A DNA stretch of 59,270 nt from JAXDJH01 sp034663635. GTDB lineage: Bacteria > Actinomycetota > CADDZG01 > WHSQ01. Within the stretch, counting starts at the first letter, position 1. Every line of letters starts with the position of its first letter. Location: contig JAXDJH010000020.1 in the NCBI GenBank assembly GCA_034663635.1, forward strand, positions 1-59,270, written 5' to 3'. The position numbers were made by a program, and so were the translations under genes. Positions 1 to 8,013 of this stretch are shown piece after piece. Below the pieces are notes generated by a model. The model saw nothing but the letters and a program-made list of their open reading frames with translations. It was not told where the DNA came from and did no database searches.

Positions 1-742
1 CGGGATGGCATCCCTGTCGCTGAGTAACGCGCACGACGTTGGCAGGCTGAGTTGGGACGCCTTCGCCATAGGTCATGTAACCCGCGTTGCCTGCGAGCCC
101 GGCCATGTTGAGCGGCACACCGTCGAAGTAGCCGACGTCGTAGAGGCTTGCGATGCCCGCGACGGTGACCATGGTCGTGAGCCCTTCAGGCCTGAGCACG
201 GCCCCCGCGTTCTGCGTCTCTGCGTCGTACGACTTTCCGTAAGACCCGACCTTCCCGTTGGACCACGGCTGCGCGGCGAAGTATTCGACCAGCGTCTTGA
301 AGTCCTTTGCCTGGTTGGGCCCGTCCTGCTCGAGACATCCTCCGGATTCACCGGTCCCTCGAACGCTCGATAGAACGACGGTGTATCCCTTCGGGGTGAA
401 GCGGTTGACGATGTCCATGGACCGCGTCGCATCACCGGACTGCCCGTCGTAGTAGGGCGAGTGAACGAGGATGACCGGTGTCTTCCAATCGGGATCGCTC
501 GAAGTGTCCGGCCGGTAGACGCGGGCGTTGAGCATCACTCCGTCGTGAGCAGCGACGTCGACTCGCTGCGGAGTCGTGACCGCGGTGAACCGATCCTCGG
601 TGAGACCCTTGGGTGCGAACGTCAAGGGAGCCGGGGGCTCCTCCGGGGTCTGGGCTTGAGCCGGTGCCAACGTGGCAACGGTCATGCTCACGAGGAGCGC
701 AAGGGTCGTTAGCAGTGCGCCAATGCGGGCCGTCCGGCTCAT
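1..742 (-). CDS. Secreted S15/CocE-type alpha/beta hydrolase (Xaa-Pro dipeptidyl-peptidase family), C-terminus beyond window
   Basis: Open frame running off the left edge; 247 N-terminal residues are visible. Residues 1-31 form a signal peptide ending APAQAQ. The family core follows: a beta strand HDGVMLNARVYRPD (about 66-79), an SVRGTGESGG turn, and the nucleophile elbow GKVGSYGKSYDAETQ with the probable catalytic Ser at 171. Asp and His of the triad would lie beyond the window. S15/CocE enzymes cleave X-Pro dipeptides or esters; the substrate here is unknown. An ATG six codons upstream (760) lacks a ribosome site, whereas 742 has AAGGAG nine bases before it, so 742 was chosen. It is the last visible gene of a minus-strand row of three secreted proteins. 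Confidence 0.85.
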   Translation of the reverse strand, partial: MSRTARIGALLTTLALLVSMTVATLAPAQAQTPEEPPAPLTFAPKGLTEDRFTAVTTPQRVDVAAHDGVMLNARVYRPDTSSDPDWKTPVILVHSPYYDGQSGDATRSMDIVNRFTPKGYTVVLSSVRGTGESGGCLEQDGPNQAKDFKTLVEYFAAQPWSNGKVGSYGKSYDAETQNAGAVLRPEGLTTMVTVAGIASLYDVGYFDGVPLNMAGLAGNAGYMTYGEGVPTQPANVVRVTQRQGCHP

Positions 743-831
743 CCGATTGGACTCCTTCATAGATAGGAACGCCGCATTCGTTCTCTCCTTGTCTTGCGCG
801 AGAAACCAAGGCCTAGACGGGCCTAGCTTTC

Positions 832-881
832 GGTTCTCCTAGGAGGTGGCCCTACCTACTGTGCAGATGCACAAAGCCGGG
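832..881 (-). promoter_or_regulatory. Conserved leader element, copy A (upstream of the S15 hydrolase)
   Basis: Read on the minus strand, this intergenic stretch has GGCTTT, the inverted repeat GTGCA-TC-TGCAC, AGG..AGG, GGCCA and AGGAGAACC in that order. The same blocks in the same order occur at 7904-7953 ahead of the 933-residue secreted protein. It lies 90 bases before the S15 start. It could be an operator or part of a structured 5' leader. It matches no riboswitch class I recognise. A direct repeat GGCCTAG (810-816, 820-826) lies just downstream. Confidence 0.45.
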
Positions 882-893
882 CCGGAAGGGCTC

Positions 894-3800
894 TTAGCGG
901 ACGCTGATCCTCACCGAGCGGCTCGTGGCGCCGAGGTTGGATCGGTCTCCCGACCACTTCACCCGGTAGCTGTCTGAGCCATTCGCTCCCACGCACACGG
1001 GGAAGGAGAACGTCGAGTCGCCGGCGAGCTTGGTCGCGTCGACCCGGGCCCATGCGAGCGCTCCGCGCTTCTGGAGCACGACTCGGCTGCCCCGCTTGGA
1101 GGGCCGGACCATCCCGGTGATCGCGGTGCAGGTGTCTGCGGGGATGCGGGTGCGGAAGGCCTCGGCGGTCACGGACGCACGGACCCGGATCGCGAGGTCG
1201 GAGCTCGTCGCGCCACCGCATTGATCGGTGTCGGCGACAAGCGCCCGGTAGGTCGCGTTCTTCTTTGGCCGGATCGTGAGTTCGTAGCGCCCGTTCGATG
1301 AGGCGGCGGTTGATTTGAAGTTCTCGAACGTTTGGCCGATGCGCCGGAGGATCTGGACCGAAGGCGTCGAGCATGCGTTGTCGCCTGTTATCTGTCCCGA
1401 CAGGATCGTCTTTCGACCGAAGCGAGCGGTCGGCGACGACGACTCGAGAGTGATCCCCCTGGCGATCCCGGTCCACGAGACCGCGACCGTGTCTTGGTTC
1501 TTGACGTCGAGGGGGCCGGCCGCATCGCGAGGCTCGGGCGACCCGGTGATCTCGTTCGACGACTTGTTCCCGTCGACATCGATCCAGGTCACGACCGTGT
1601 CGGTTCCTGCGCTTCTCGATGCGTATTTCAGCGTGCAGGCGCCAGAAGCTCCGGAGGCGCACGATCCGATCGAGGTGGAGGACGCACTCGGCCCGTCGGT
1701 CACTCGCGCGGCCAGCAGTGCGCCTTCGACCGGCGCGCCCGACGCGGTGGCGACGGAAAGCGTCAGCTCATACTGCGCGCCGCTGGTGGCATCTCCCGTT
1801 TCGGGGTTGGCATCGAGCACGAGGTCTGCGCCTTTGGTCACCCAATCCACGGTGGCGACATCTTGGGTCGGCTGGTCGGTGGAATCCGATGCGTTGGCCG
1901 GCTCCGGCGTTGGTGACCCGTTGGGGGTTCCGTCACCATCGAGGTCCGCCCAAACTTGCAGAACGTCGGAGCCGACCTTGGTGCTGTTGTAGGAGATCGA
2001 ACAAACTCCGGCCATGCTCGTCGAGCACTGCATCACCTGAGCGCCCGAGTTGGGCCCAGAGAAGACGCGACCGACGATGGAGACCGCTCCCTTTGGATTC
2101 CCCTGGTTGTCCACGGCCGAGATCTCAAACGAGCGGGTAGTCCCCACGGCGTTGGTCGAAGTCTTCGGTGTGACGTGGATCGCTAGATCGGGCGCTCTCC
2201 AAGTGACTCGGACGACGTCTTGTCCCGGGTCGTCTTGCCCGCCCGATTCGGAGATGGGCTCGAAGGTTTTCGCCTCATCGCTGGTTCCATCGCCGTCTGA
2301 GTCGATCCAGGCCTGGATGAGGTCGGCACCGCCCGAAGCTGATGTGTAACTCACAACGCACGAGCCGAGCGAGTCGGTTTGACAGTCGAGCTGCTTGCCC
2401 GCATTCGGACCGGAGAAGATGCGAGCAAGGACGGAGGCTGCACGCACCGCGCGGCCTGAACCATCCACGACGTGCAGATCGAGGAAGACTGTCTTGCCCG
2501 GGTCCTGACTGCTCTCCTCGGGCTCGACGTTGAGCCTGAGCACGTCGGGCACCGTCCACGTTTTGGTCATGACGTCTTGATTGGGCTGATTGATCAGAGG
2601 AGTTCCATCGGCATCCAACCGCTCGGTCGAGTCACCGGTCTCGGCCGCGGAGGCGACGCCGTCAGCGTTGCGATCGATCCAAGCCTGAAGCTGGTCGGTT
2701 CCGGTCTGCGTTGAGTTGTAGGTCAGTTCGCAGCGGCCATCGGCACCGGTTTCGCAGGTGTCGAGGAAGCCGGCGTTGGGTCCGCTCGTGGCCCGAAGAC
2801 CGACCGTGACGCTCTCGATCGCAGCCCGAGGAGTGTTCTGGATGTCCCCATCGGTGGCGTTGACCTGGGCCGTCACGACATGCGGGTGACCCGCGGGGCT
2901 GGTTGCTGTCTCCGGGGTGGCGTCTAGGAGCAGCTGAGCCGACTCCATGACCCAGCGAACCTCGACCACGTCTTGGTTGGGCTTCGAGTCGGGATCCTCA
3001 TCCGCCAGTGCCTCCGGGAAAGGTGCTTCGACGGTGGCGACGTTGTCATCCGAGTCGATCCACGCCTGAAGCTTGTCGAGGTCGGCGGCGTTCGACGCGT
3101 ACTGGAACGTGCATGTTCCGTCAGAGCCGGTGAAGCAACTTCCTATCGTCCCGGTCGGATTCGGTCCATTGCCGTCGAAGTCCTTCTGTTTCGAGGGGCC
3201 CTCGAATGCCCTGACGCCGACCACGGTTCCCGCTTTGGCCTGATTCAAGTCGTCGAGGACCGATATGTGCAGGGTGTAAGTAGTGCCCGCCGCCGGCGAA
3301 GCGGTCTCTTCAACCACGTCGATCGTCTTGGCGATGAAACCCTGAGTGGTCAACGAGTTGAACGACTCGAGTGGGTTTTCGGCTTTATCGGTGTATCCGC
3401 CGGTGCCGGGTCGGGTCCACGCGACGGAGGCGCCGTTCGGCGCGACCTGTCCGGTCAACAGCGTAAGAACGCGCGTGTCTCCGCTTCCGGTCACGCTCGC
3501 AATCGTGCAACCGGTCGGACATCCGGTGATGGTCCATTGCGACTTGTCGTTGGCTCCGGTGAGGCCCTCAGTGAACGTGACCGCGACCTTCGAGCCGGTC
3601 GAGCGTGCATCGACCTGCTGTGGGGCGATACGGTCGAGCGTGAATGTGGTGGTATCGGCAGCTGGGTTACCACCTGAATCCGTGCTGACATTTCCGTTCC
3701 TGTCCGTCGCCATCGCGTACAGCGTGTAGGTGCCGTCGTTGGTGAAAGGCGTCAGATTCGAGAAATCTGTAGCGACGCCGTTGTCGACGCCTGCTTTGCC

Positions 3801-4757
3801 GATCTCTTCGTCCATGTCTGGATCGAATGCCGGAGCGCTCTCGGTCTCTCTGAACAGGTGAACGGTATGGCCGTCCTCAGCCGTGTCTTGGTTGACCACG
3901 ATCGATGGGTTTGTCGAACGGGAGAAGACTTCGCTGCCCGCATTCTTTCCGTCCACCGTCTGGATCACCGGTGTGACGGGTGGGATGCGATCGATGGCTT
4001 GGCGAGATAGAGGATCCGCAAGATCGTTTCCTACGCAGTCCACATACATCGCACGAGGGTCGATCCAATCGAACTCGACCATTGGTGTGTCGTCCTCGCC
4101 CAACTTCTGGAGTGGAGACAGAGTGAGGGTTCGAGTTTTACCTTGACCCGCGATCTGCGAAGCGCGCTGATCGTTGACGGTCCAGTCACCGGCGAAGTCG
4201 CCGTTACGCGCCGTAACGTCCTCGCTGAATCGCACGACGACGGTGGTGGGGGAGGCGGTCTCCGCCCCCAAGAAGCGCGGCACCCCCTGGTCGATCGAGA
4301 GCGTGTTCGAGAACGACTCTGCCGACACGGCGCCATCCTTGACGATGGTGACGATCGCTTGAAGGGCCACGGCCTCGGGATTGAGCAAGGGATCCCCACC
4401 GAACGGTCCCGCACCGGTGCTTCCCGAGAGAACGGTCTTGTCAGTGGATTCGGTCATCTGTATCTCGTGGCGCGTCATGAGATCGACGTCCCTGCCGAGC
4501 TGACTCCCGTCGGCGCGGAAGGCTCTGAACACAGCGCTACGAAGCGTCGCTCCACTGGGGCCGAACCCGCTGAAGGTGATCGAATCGGTGCCGTTCTTGA
4601 TCCCGCATGCCGCGGGGGCTGAGATCGTGACGGTGGGGGGCTGCGGGGATGGGGATTCGGTCGCTTGGGCGTACCGGAGGGGCGCGACGAGCAATCCGGC
4701 CATCATGCAGACCAAGATGAAGATGCTCGCTGAGTAACGCCGCGCCGTCCGAGGCAT
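894..4757 (-). CDS. Large secreted surface protein with five Ig-like (Big_1-type) repeats
   Basis: 1287 residues with a signal peptide (about 1-33, hydrophobic IFILVCMMAGLLVAP). Residues 40-165 are a beta-rich domain. Residues 166-475 carry segments such as TVVVRFSEDV and KVAVTFTEGL that resemble bacterial adhesin/invasin modules. Five repeats of about 120 residues follow (479-1097), then two smaller beta modules with paired cysteines (about 1100-1287). No LPXTG motif or C-terminal membrane anchor is visible. The start has AGGAG eight bases upstream. It is presumably an extracellular structural or adhesive protein; the function is inferred only from architecture. The neighbouring 933-residue protein shares the FxE(D/G)(V/L) modules. 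Confidence 0.85.
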   Translation of the reverse strand: MPRTARRYSASIFILVCMMAGLLVAPLRYAQATESPSPQPPTVTISAPAACGIKNGTDSITFSGFGPSGATLRSAVFRAFRADGSQLGRDVDLMTRHEIQMTESTDKTVLSGSTGAGPFGGDPLLNPEAVALQAIVTIVKDGAVSAESFSNTLSIDQGVPRFLGAETASPTTVVVRFSEDVTARNGDFAGDWTVNDQRASQIAGQGKTRTLTLSPLQKLGEDDTPMVEFDWIDPRAMYVDCVGNDLADPLSRQAIDRIPPVTPVIQTVDGKNAGSEVFSRSTNPSIVVNQDTAEDGHTVHLFRETESAPAFDPDMDEEIGKAGVDNGVATDFSNLTPFTNDGTYTLYAMATDRNGNVSTDSGGNPAADTTTFTLDRIAPQQVDARSTGSKVAVTFTEGLTGANDKSQWTITGCPTGCTIASVTGSGDTRVLTLLTGQVAPNGASVAWTRPGTGGYTDKAENPLESFNSLTTQGFIAKTIDVVEETASPAAGTTYTLHISVLDDLNQAKAGTVVGVRAFEGPSKQKDFDGNGPNPTGTIGSCFTGSDGTCTFQYASNAADLDKLQAWIDSDDNVATVEAPFPEALADEDPDSKPNQDVVEVRWVMESAQLLLDATPETATSPAGHPHVVTAQVNATDGDIQNTPRAAIESVTVGLRATSGPNAGFLDTCETGADGRCELTYNSTQTGTDQLQAWIDRNADGVASAAETGDSTERLDADGTPLINQPNQDVMTKTWTVPDVLRLNVEPEESSQDPGKTVFLDLHVVDGSGRAVRAASVLARIFSGPNAGKQLDCQTDSLGSCVVSYTSASGGADLIQAWIDSDGDGTSDEAKTFEPISESGGQDDPGQDVVRVTWRAPDLAIHVTPKTSTNAVGTTRSFEISAVDNQGNPKGAVSIVGRVFSGPNSGAQVMQCSTSMAGVCSISYNSTKVGSDVLQVWADLDGDGTPNGSPTPEPANASDSTDQPTQDVATVDWVTKGADLVLDANPETGDATSGAQYELTLSVATASGAPVEGALLAARVTDGPSASSTSIGSCASGASGACTLKYASRSAGTDTVVTWIDVDGNKSSNEITGSPEPRDAAGPLDVKNQDTVAVSWTGIARGITLESSSPTARFGRKTILSGQITGDNACSTPSVQILRRIGQTFENFKSTAASSNGRYELTIRPKKNATYRALVADTDQCGGATSSDLAIRVRASVTAEAFRTRIPADTCTAITGMVRPSKRGSRVVLQKRGALAWARVDATKLAGDSTFSFPVCVGANGSDSYRVKWSGDRSNLGATSRSVRISVR
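1467..3323 (-). repeat. Five tandem Ig-like protein repeats with a calcium-loop-like motif
   Basis: Residues 479-607, 609-739, 740-857, 858-977 and 978-1097 repeat one pattern: a beta strand, (S/D)GPNAG, a Cys pair of the form C-(5-9)-G-x-C, then QAWIDxDxDG, then QDVVxVxW. The WIDSDGDGTSDE stretch of repeat 3 resembles a DxDxDG calcium loop; repeats 1, 2 and 5 are degenerate versions. The repeats differ in sequence, so the duplications look old. Confidence 0.75.
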
Positions 4758-4790
4758 AAATCAGGCTCCTAAGAAGCTGGATCCAACGGA

Positions 4791-4820
4791 GGTGAGGTTC
4801 TCCGCCTGGAGCCTCTCACC
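4791..4820 (-). promoter_or_regulatory. Leader hairpin upstream of the Ig-repeat protein
   Basis: GGTGAGGTTCTCC (4791-4803) and GGAGCCTCTCACC (4808-4820) form an imperfect 13-bp inverted repeat around GCCT. It begins 33 bases before the start codon. The minus-strand right arm contains GGAGAACC, the octamer also present in leader elements A and B. There is no T-tract, so it is not an ordinary terminator. Confidence 0.4.
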
Positions 4821-4897
4821 TTCCGATCCGGGAGCCCTGGAGCCGAAAATCGAAGGATTTCCGGCCCCCGAATGGGGCGTTTTGGGCCGAAAGGGAA

Positions 4898-4919
4898 GGG
4901 GCCGCCCGAAGGCGGCCCC
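4898..4919 (-). terminator. Intrinsic terminator with UUCG loop
   Basis: Perfect 9-bp stem GGGGCCGCC/GGCGGCCCC with loop CGAA on the plus strand, which is a stable UUCG tetraloop on the minus-strand RNA, followed by CTTCCCTTT. It lies 24 bases after the stop of the 933-residue protein and separates that gene from the Ig-repeat gene. Confidence 0.8.
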
Positions 4920-4942
4920 GTTTTCTCCTTGAGAGATTCCCG

Positions 4943-7744
4943 TTAGAGCGTGAAGTCGGTCAGGTAGTTGCCTGCCTTGTCCTGGTACCGCTCGGAGGGC
5001 AGACCGTTGAAGCTGTACTTGACGGAGTCCGCAGTGCCCGTGTACTTGGACTCGCTGGACGGGATGTTGAGGTTACGGGTGTTGTCGGTCCCGTCGACGG
5101 TTCCGACGACGAGCCTCTTCAGCACACCGTTGTTGCGGGCGTAGACGAACCAGTCCTCGGCGAAGTCGCGGCCCCGAGCGAGAGCATCGTCGGATTCGGT
5201 GCCGAAGCTGACGGCGACCTTACGAGGCGCAAGCGTGGCCAAGTAACTGGTCGCCGTGGGGGCGGACTGGTCCACGACCAAGCTCTCGAGTTTGGCGCGC
5301 TCTCCGGTCTGTGCCTGGGCGAGGTTGCCGCCGGCGTCCAGAGAGGTGACCAAGATCGGAGTTGTCGTGTTGGCAACGAGAGCCCTGCTGGCATCGCAGT
5401 CAAGCGACGCGCCGCCCGCCAAGCAGCGAGCGAGGTCCGTGTCGGTGGCCGGCTCGTAGGTGCCGTTGTTGTTGACGTCCTCGGCAACGATGCCGGTGTA
5501 GCCGGCGCCGAGTCCGGTCAAGCGGAAGGTCGGCGACACCTGGTTGGTGTAGAAGCCATCGCCCTGCTTGCCGTAGTAGGTCGTCGTGGATCCACCGCTG
5601 TTGTCAAGGCCGACCTGCGAGACGCCACCCAGCGAGGGGAGCGCCGGCACGATGCCGTCGATCGCAGTGGTGGTCCAGTCGGCCATGGTGGTGCCGGGTC
5701 CGTCCTTCGGACGGCTGCGGCCGGGTGCCTCGGCGAACGTGAAGCGGGTGATCGGAGTGCCGTCCGCACCGATGGCGTTCGCGCTGGGGTTGCTCGCGTT
5801 GACCAGGTCGAGGATGGCCACGTTGCAGAACGGAGCCGTCGGCATGGGGTTGGTCGCGGTCGGCGACGGGGTCGCACAAGCTGCGCCGGGCTTGGTCTCG
5901 TCCGGGTGGCTCACGCCATTGGCGTCGGTGGAGTAGTCGCCGATGTAGCGCGTGGTCACGCTGCGCACGGCCGAGCCCGCGACGCTGAAGTCGGTCGGCA
6001 GGAGGTTAGCCCTGACTCCTTCTCTGAAGAAGACACGCATGGTGTTGCCGTTCACGCAACCCGTGCCGCCTTGAGGACCGCAACCGGTCACGGCCTCGTA
6101 GAGGGCCGGGGCGATGTTGTCGATCACAACGACGCCGGCCGACGGAGTGACGGGGGAAGTGTTTCCAGCCACGTCGCTAGCGGCAATGTCGACACGAACG
6201 AGGCCGTCGGCGATGCCGAGAGCTGCAGGTGCAGACGAACCTGCGAGTGCGCCGGCGTTGTTGCGGCAACCCGAAGGTCCGATGGGGACGCCGAGACGGT
6301 TCACTTCGACGTTGGCCCTCGTCAGGACAACGAGATCACACACGGTCACTGCTGCGGTCGGGTCGACCGGGTCCGGGGTGAGGCCGTTGTTGGGGCCGGT
6401 ACGAACGGAGCCACCGATGTTCAGCTGCTGGCCGTCCTTGGTGACCGGGTTCCCGAACTCGTTCGACTGACCGGCCGTGTTGGGCGCGATGGTCGGGAAG
6501 ACGAAAGGCACGAGGTTGTCGATCTCGAAGTTGTTGGTGATCTGGAAGCCGTTCGTGACATCGGCCCCGTTGTCGTCGGTGCCCTTGATGGCAAGCGACG
6601 GCGTCCACAGACCCTCGGCGTTCAGTGGTCCGGGGATCGTGACGGGGTTGAACGAGAGACCGATGGTCTGAGGACCTCTGCCGGTCGTGGAGCCCGTGGC
6701 CAGAGTCGTGGAGAAAGTCTGAGTGGGGTCCGTTTGCTTCGTGAACTTGAGCACCGTGTTCGCGGCGTCGAAAGTGACCGAAGGCTGGTTCGTCTTGTTG
6801 ACCGACACGATGAAGGACACGCTGCGTCCGCTCGAGGAGGCCTTCGGAGTGAGGCTGTTGTTGATGTAGTTGAAACCGGCGGCCGCTTCGGTTGCGAGGG
6901 CGCTCGAAAGTAGCTTGGGTGCCTCGGCGCCCGGAGCGGTGGCTCCGGCGGAGAACTGGCGGCTCGCCGCGCTGCCGAGATCCACGACGAAGTCGAAAAC
7001 AGTGGACTCACCGGGGTTGAGCGTCGCCGTGGTCGGCGTGACCGACCGGACGGTGTCGCCCGCGGCGGATGAGCTGAGTTCGGGAGTAACGGTCAGTGGG
7101 GCGATGCCGTGGTTCGAGACCTTGCTGGCAACGTGGATTCCCGTCTGACCTGCGGTGGCAACGAGATCGGAGACGACGCCGGGAGGCGAGGTGACCGCAA
7201 CGCTGTCGAGGTTGAGGACGCGGATCGTGGTGGTTAGTGCGCCGGGGTCAGTGGCGGGAGCGGACTGCTTCTCGATGCTCCTACCATTGTCGTCCGAGAC
7301 TTCAACGATCCAGTCGGCGGCGGTGTCTTGAGCGACCTGGGCGGCCTGGGCCACAACGAGGAACGATGCGTCCTCGCCCGGGGGCAAAGCGCCGCCACGG
7401 AAGCGAAGGTTGCCTTCGGAGTCGACATCGACATTGTTGAATCCGTGATCACCGCTGCCGTTCGTGAGGGTGAACGTGCCCGGCAGGTCGGCGCCTACAC
7501 GAACCCAGTTGATGTCGCTGTCGCCGGGGTCGAGAGTTTCGATCGTCCCGGCCGCGCTGCCACCGTTGGAAACAGTGAACAGGTACCCGGTCTCGAGCGT
7601 CGCGCCTGAAAGGACGTTCCGACTCGATTGAGCCAGAGTTGCCGTCCCTGCTACGACCGCGGAAGCTGGAACAGCAGTCGCGATCATCCCGGCCAAAATG
7701 GCCAGAACCACCATCAATGATTGAATCCGCATTCTTCGGGGCAT
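4943..7744 (-). CDS. Large secreted protein of unknown function, beta-rich
   Basis: 933 residues. A signal peptide with core LMVVLAILAGMIATAVP ends near ASA. An N-terminal beta-sandwich region (about 35-300) looks like NEW3/DUF11-type modules. The middle holds a segment NTMRVFFREGVRANLLP and the C-terminus RKVAVSFGTES..ARGRDFAEDW; both resemble strand patterns in the neighbouring Ig-repeat protein, so the two are probably related surface proteins. No anchor motif is seen. An upstream ATG at 7759 is in frame, but AAGGAG six bases before 7744 favours the shorter form. It has its own terminator and a long leader, so it is probably a single-gene transcript. Confidence 0.8.
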   Translation of the reverse strand: MPRRMRIQSLMVVLAILAGMIATAVPASAVVAGTATLAQSSRNVLSGATLETGYLFTVSNGGSAAGTIETLDPGDSDINWVRVGADLPGTFTLTNGSGDHGFNNVDVDSEGNLRFRGGALPPGEDASFLVVAQAAQVAQDTAADWIVEVSDDNGRSIEKQSAPATDPGALTTTIRVLNLDSVAVTSPPGVVSDLVATAGQTGIHVASKVSNHGIAPLTVTPELSSSAAGDTVRSVTPTTATLNPGESTVFDFVVDLGSAASRQFSAGATAPGAEAPKLLSSALATEAAAGFNYINNSLTPKASSSGRSVSFIVSVNKTNQPSVTFDAANTVLKFTKQTDPTQTFSTTLATGSTTGRGPQTIGLSFNPVTIPGPLNAEGLWTPSLAIKGTDDNGADVTNGFQITNNFEIDNLVPFVFPTIAPNTAGQSNEFGNPVTKDGQQLNIGGSVRTGPNNGLTPDPVDPTAAVTVCDLVVLTRANVEVNRLGVPIGPSGCRNNAGALAGSSAPAALGIADGLVRVDIAASDVAGNTSPVTPSAGVVVIDNIAPALYEAVTGCGPQGGTGCVNGNTMRVFFREGVRANLLPTDFSVAGSAVRSVTTRYIGDYSTDANGVSHPDETKPGAACATPSPTATNPMPTAPFCNVAILDLVNASNPSANAIGADGTPITRFTFAEAPGRSRPKDGPGTTMADWTTTAIDGIVPALPSLGGVSQVGLDNSGGSTTTYYGKQGDGFYTNQVSPTFRLTGLGAGYTGIVAEDVNNNGTYEPATDTDLARCLAGGASLDCDASRALVANTTTPILVTSLDAGGNLAQAQTGERAKLESLVVDQSAPTATSYLATLAPRKVAVSFGTESDDALARGRDFAEDWFVYARNNGVLKRLVVGTVDGTDNTRNLNIPSSESKYTGTADSVKYSFNGLPSERYQDKAGNYLTDFTL

Positions 7745-7853
7745 GACTCTCTCCTTCACCCAAATTGGTTTGCCGTCTTAGCGCCACGAAGTTCGTCCTC
7801 TTGTGACGCCTTCCTGCCTGCTTGTGCCCTTTTCTTGATGCGTTTGATCCGAA

Positions 7854-7894
7854 AACGGACGAAGGCCGCGAATCGGCGCGGGGCCTTTTCCGTT
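7854..7894 (-). promoter_or_regulatory. Terminator-like leader hairpin of the 933-residue protein gene
   Basis: On minus-strand RNA, AACGGA-a-AAGGCC pairs with GGCCTT-cg-TCCGTT across a 14-base loop and runs into UUUU-CGG. It lies nine bases downstream of element B and 110 bases before the start codon, the layout of an expression platform. The U-tract is short, so termination is uncertain. Confidence 0.45.
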
Positions 7895-7903
7895 ACTTGG
7901 GTT

Positions 7904-7953
7904 GGTTCTCCTCATGGCCTGTCCTGCCTTTGTGCATTTGCACGAAAGCCTGG
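7904..7953 (-). promoter_or_regulatory. Conserved leader element, copy B
   Basis: Minus-strand blocks GGCTTT, GTGCA-AA-TGCAC, AGG..AGG, GGCCA, AGGAGAACC match element A (832-881) in order. The inverted repeat extends to GCTTT/AAGGC with a mismatch. It is followed by the hairpin at 7854-7894. The rest of 7745-8013 shows no gene. Confidence 0.5.
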
Positions 7954-8013
7954 TGGGGCAAGGCGCGGACGGATCCCGTCAGGCAGGCAGCGAGTTCGGG
8001 ATCGGGCCGAGAC

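Noticed and set aside
810..826. Direct repeat GGCCTAG with ten-base spacing as an operator
   Set aside because: Only two copies, self-complementary in part, and no regulator or second site supports it.
832..953. Leader element as a c-di-GMP (GEMM) or ydaO riboswitch
   Set aside because: The conserved cores of those classes are not present; only a generic inverted repeat and GGAGAACC are seen.
1315..1992. Long plus-strand frames opposite the Ig-repeat gene, including 1315-1992 and 2973-3677
   Set aside because: They mirror the codon pattern of the real gene, have no family motifs and no ribosome sites.
1467..3323. CRISPR or DNA-level tandem repeat
   Set aside because: The repetition is at protein level with diverged DNA; no short identical repeats with regular spacers occur anywhere in the window.
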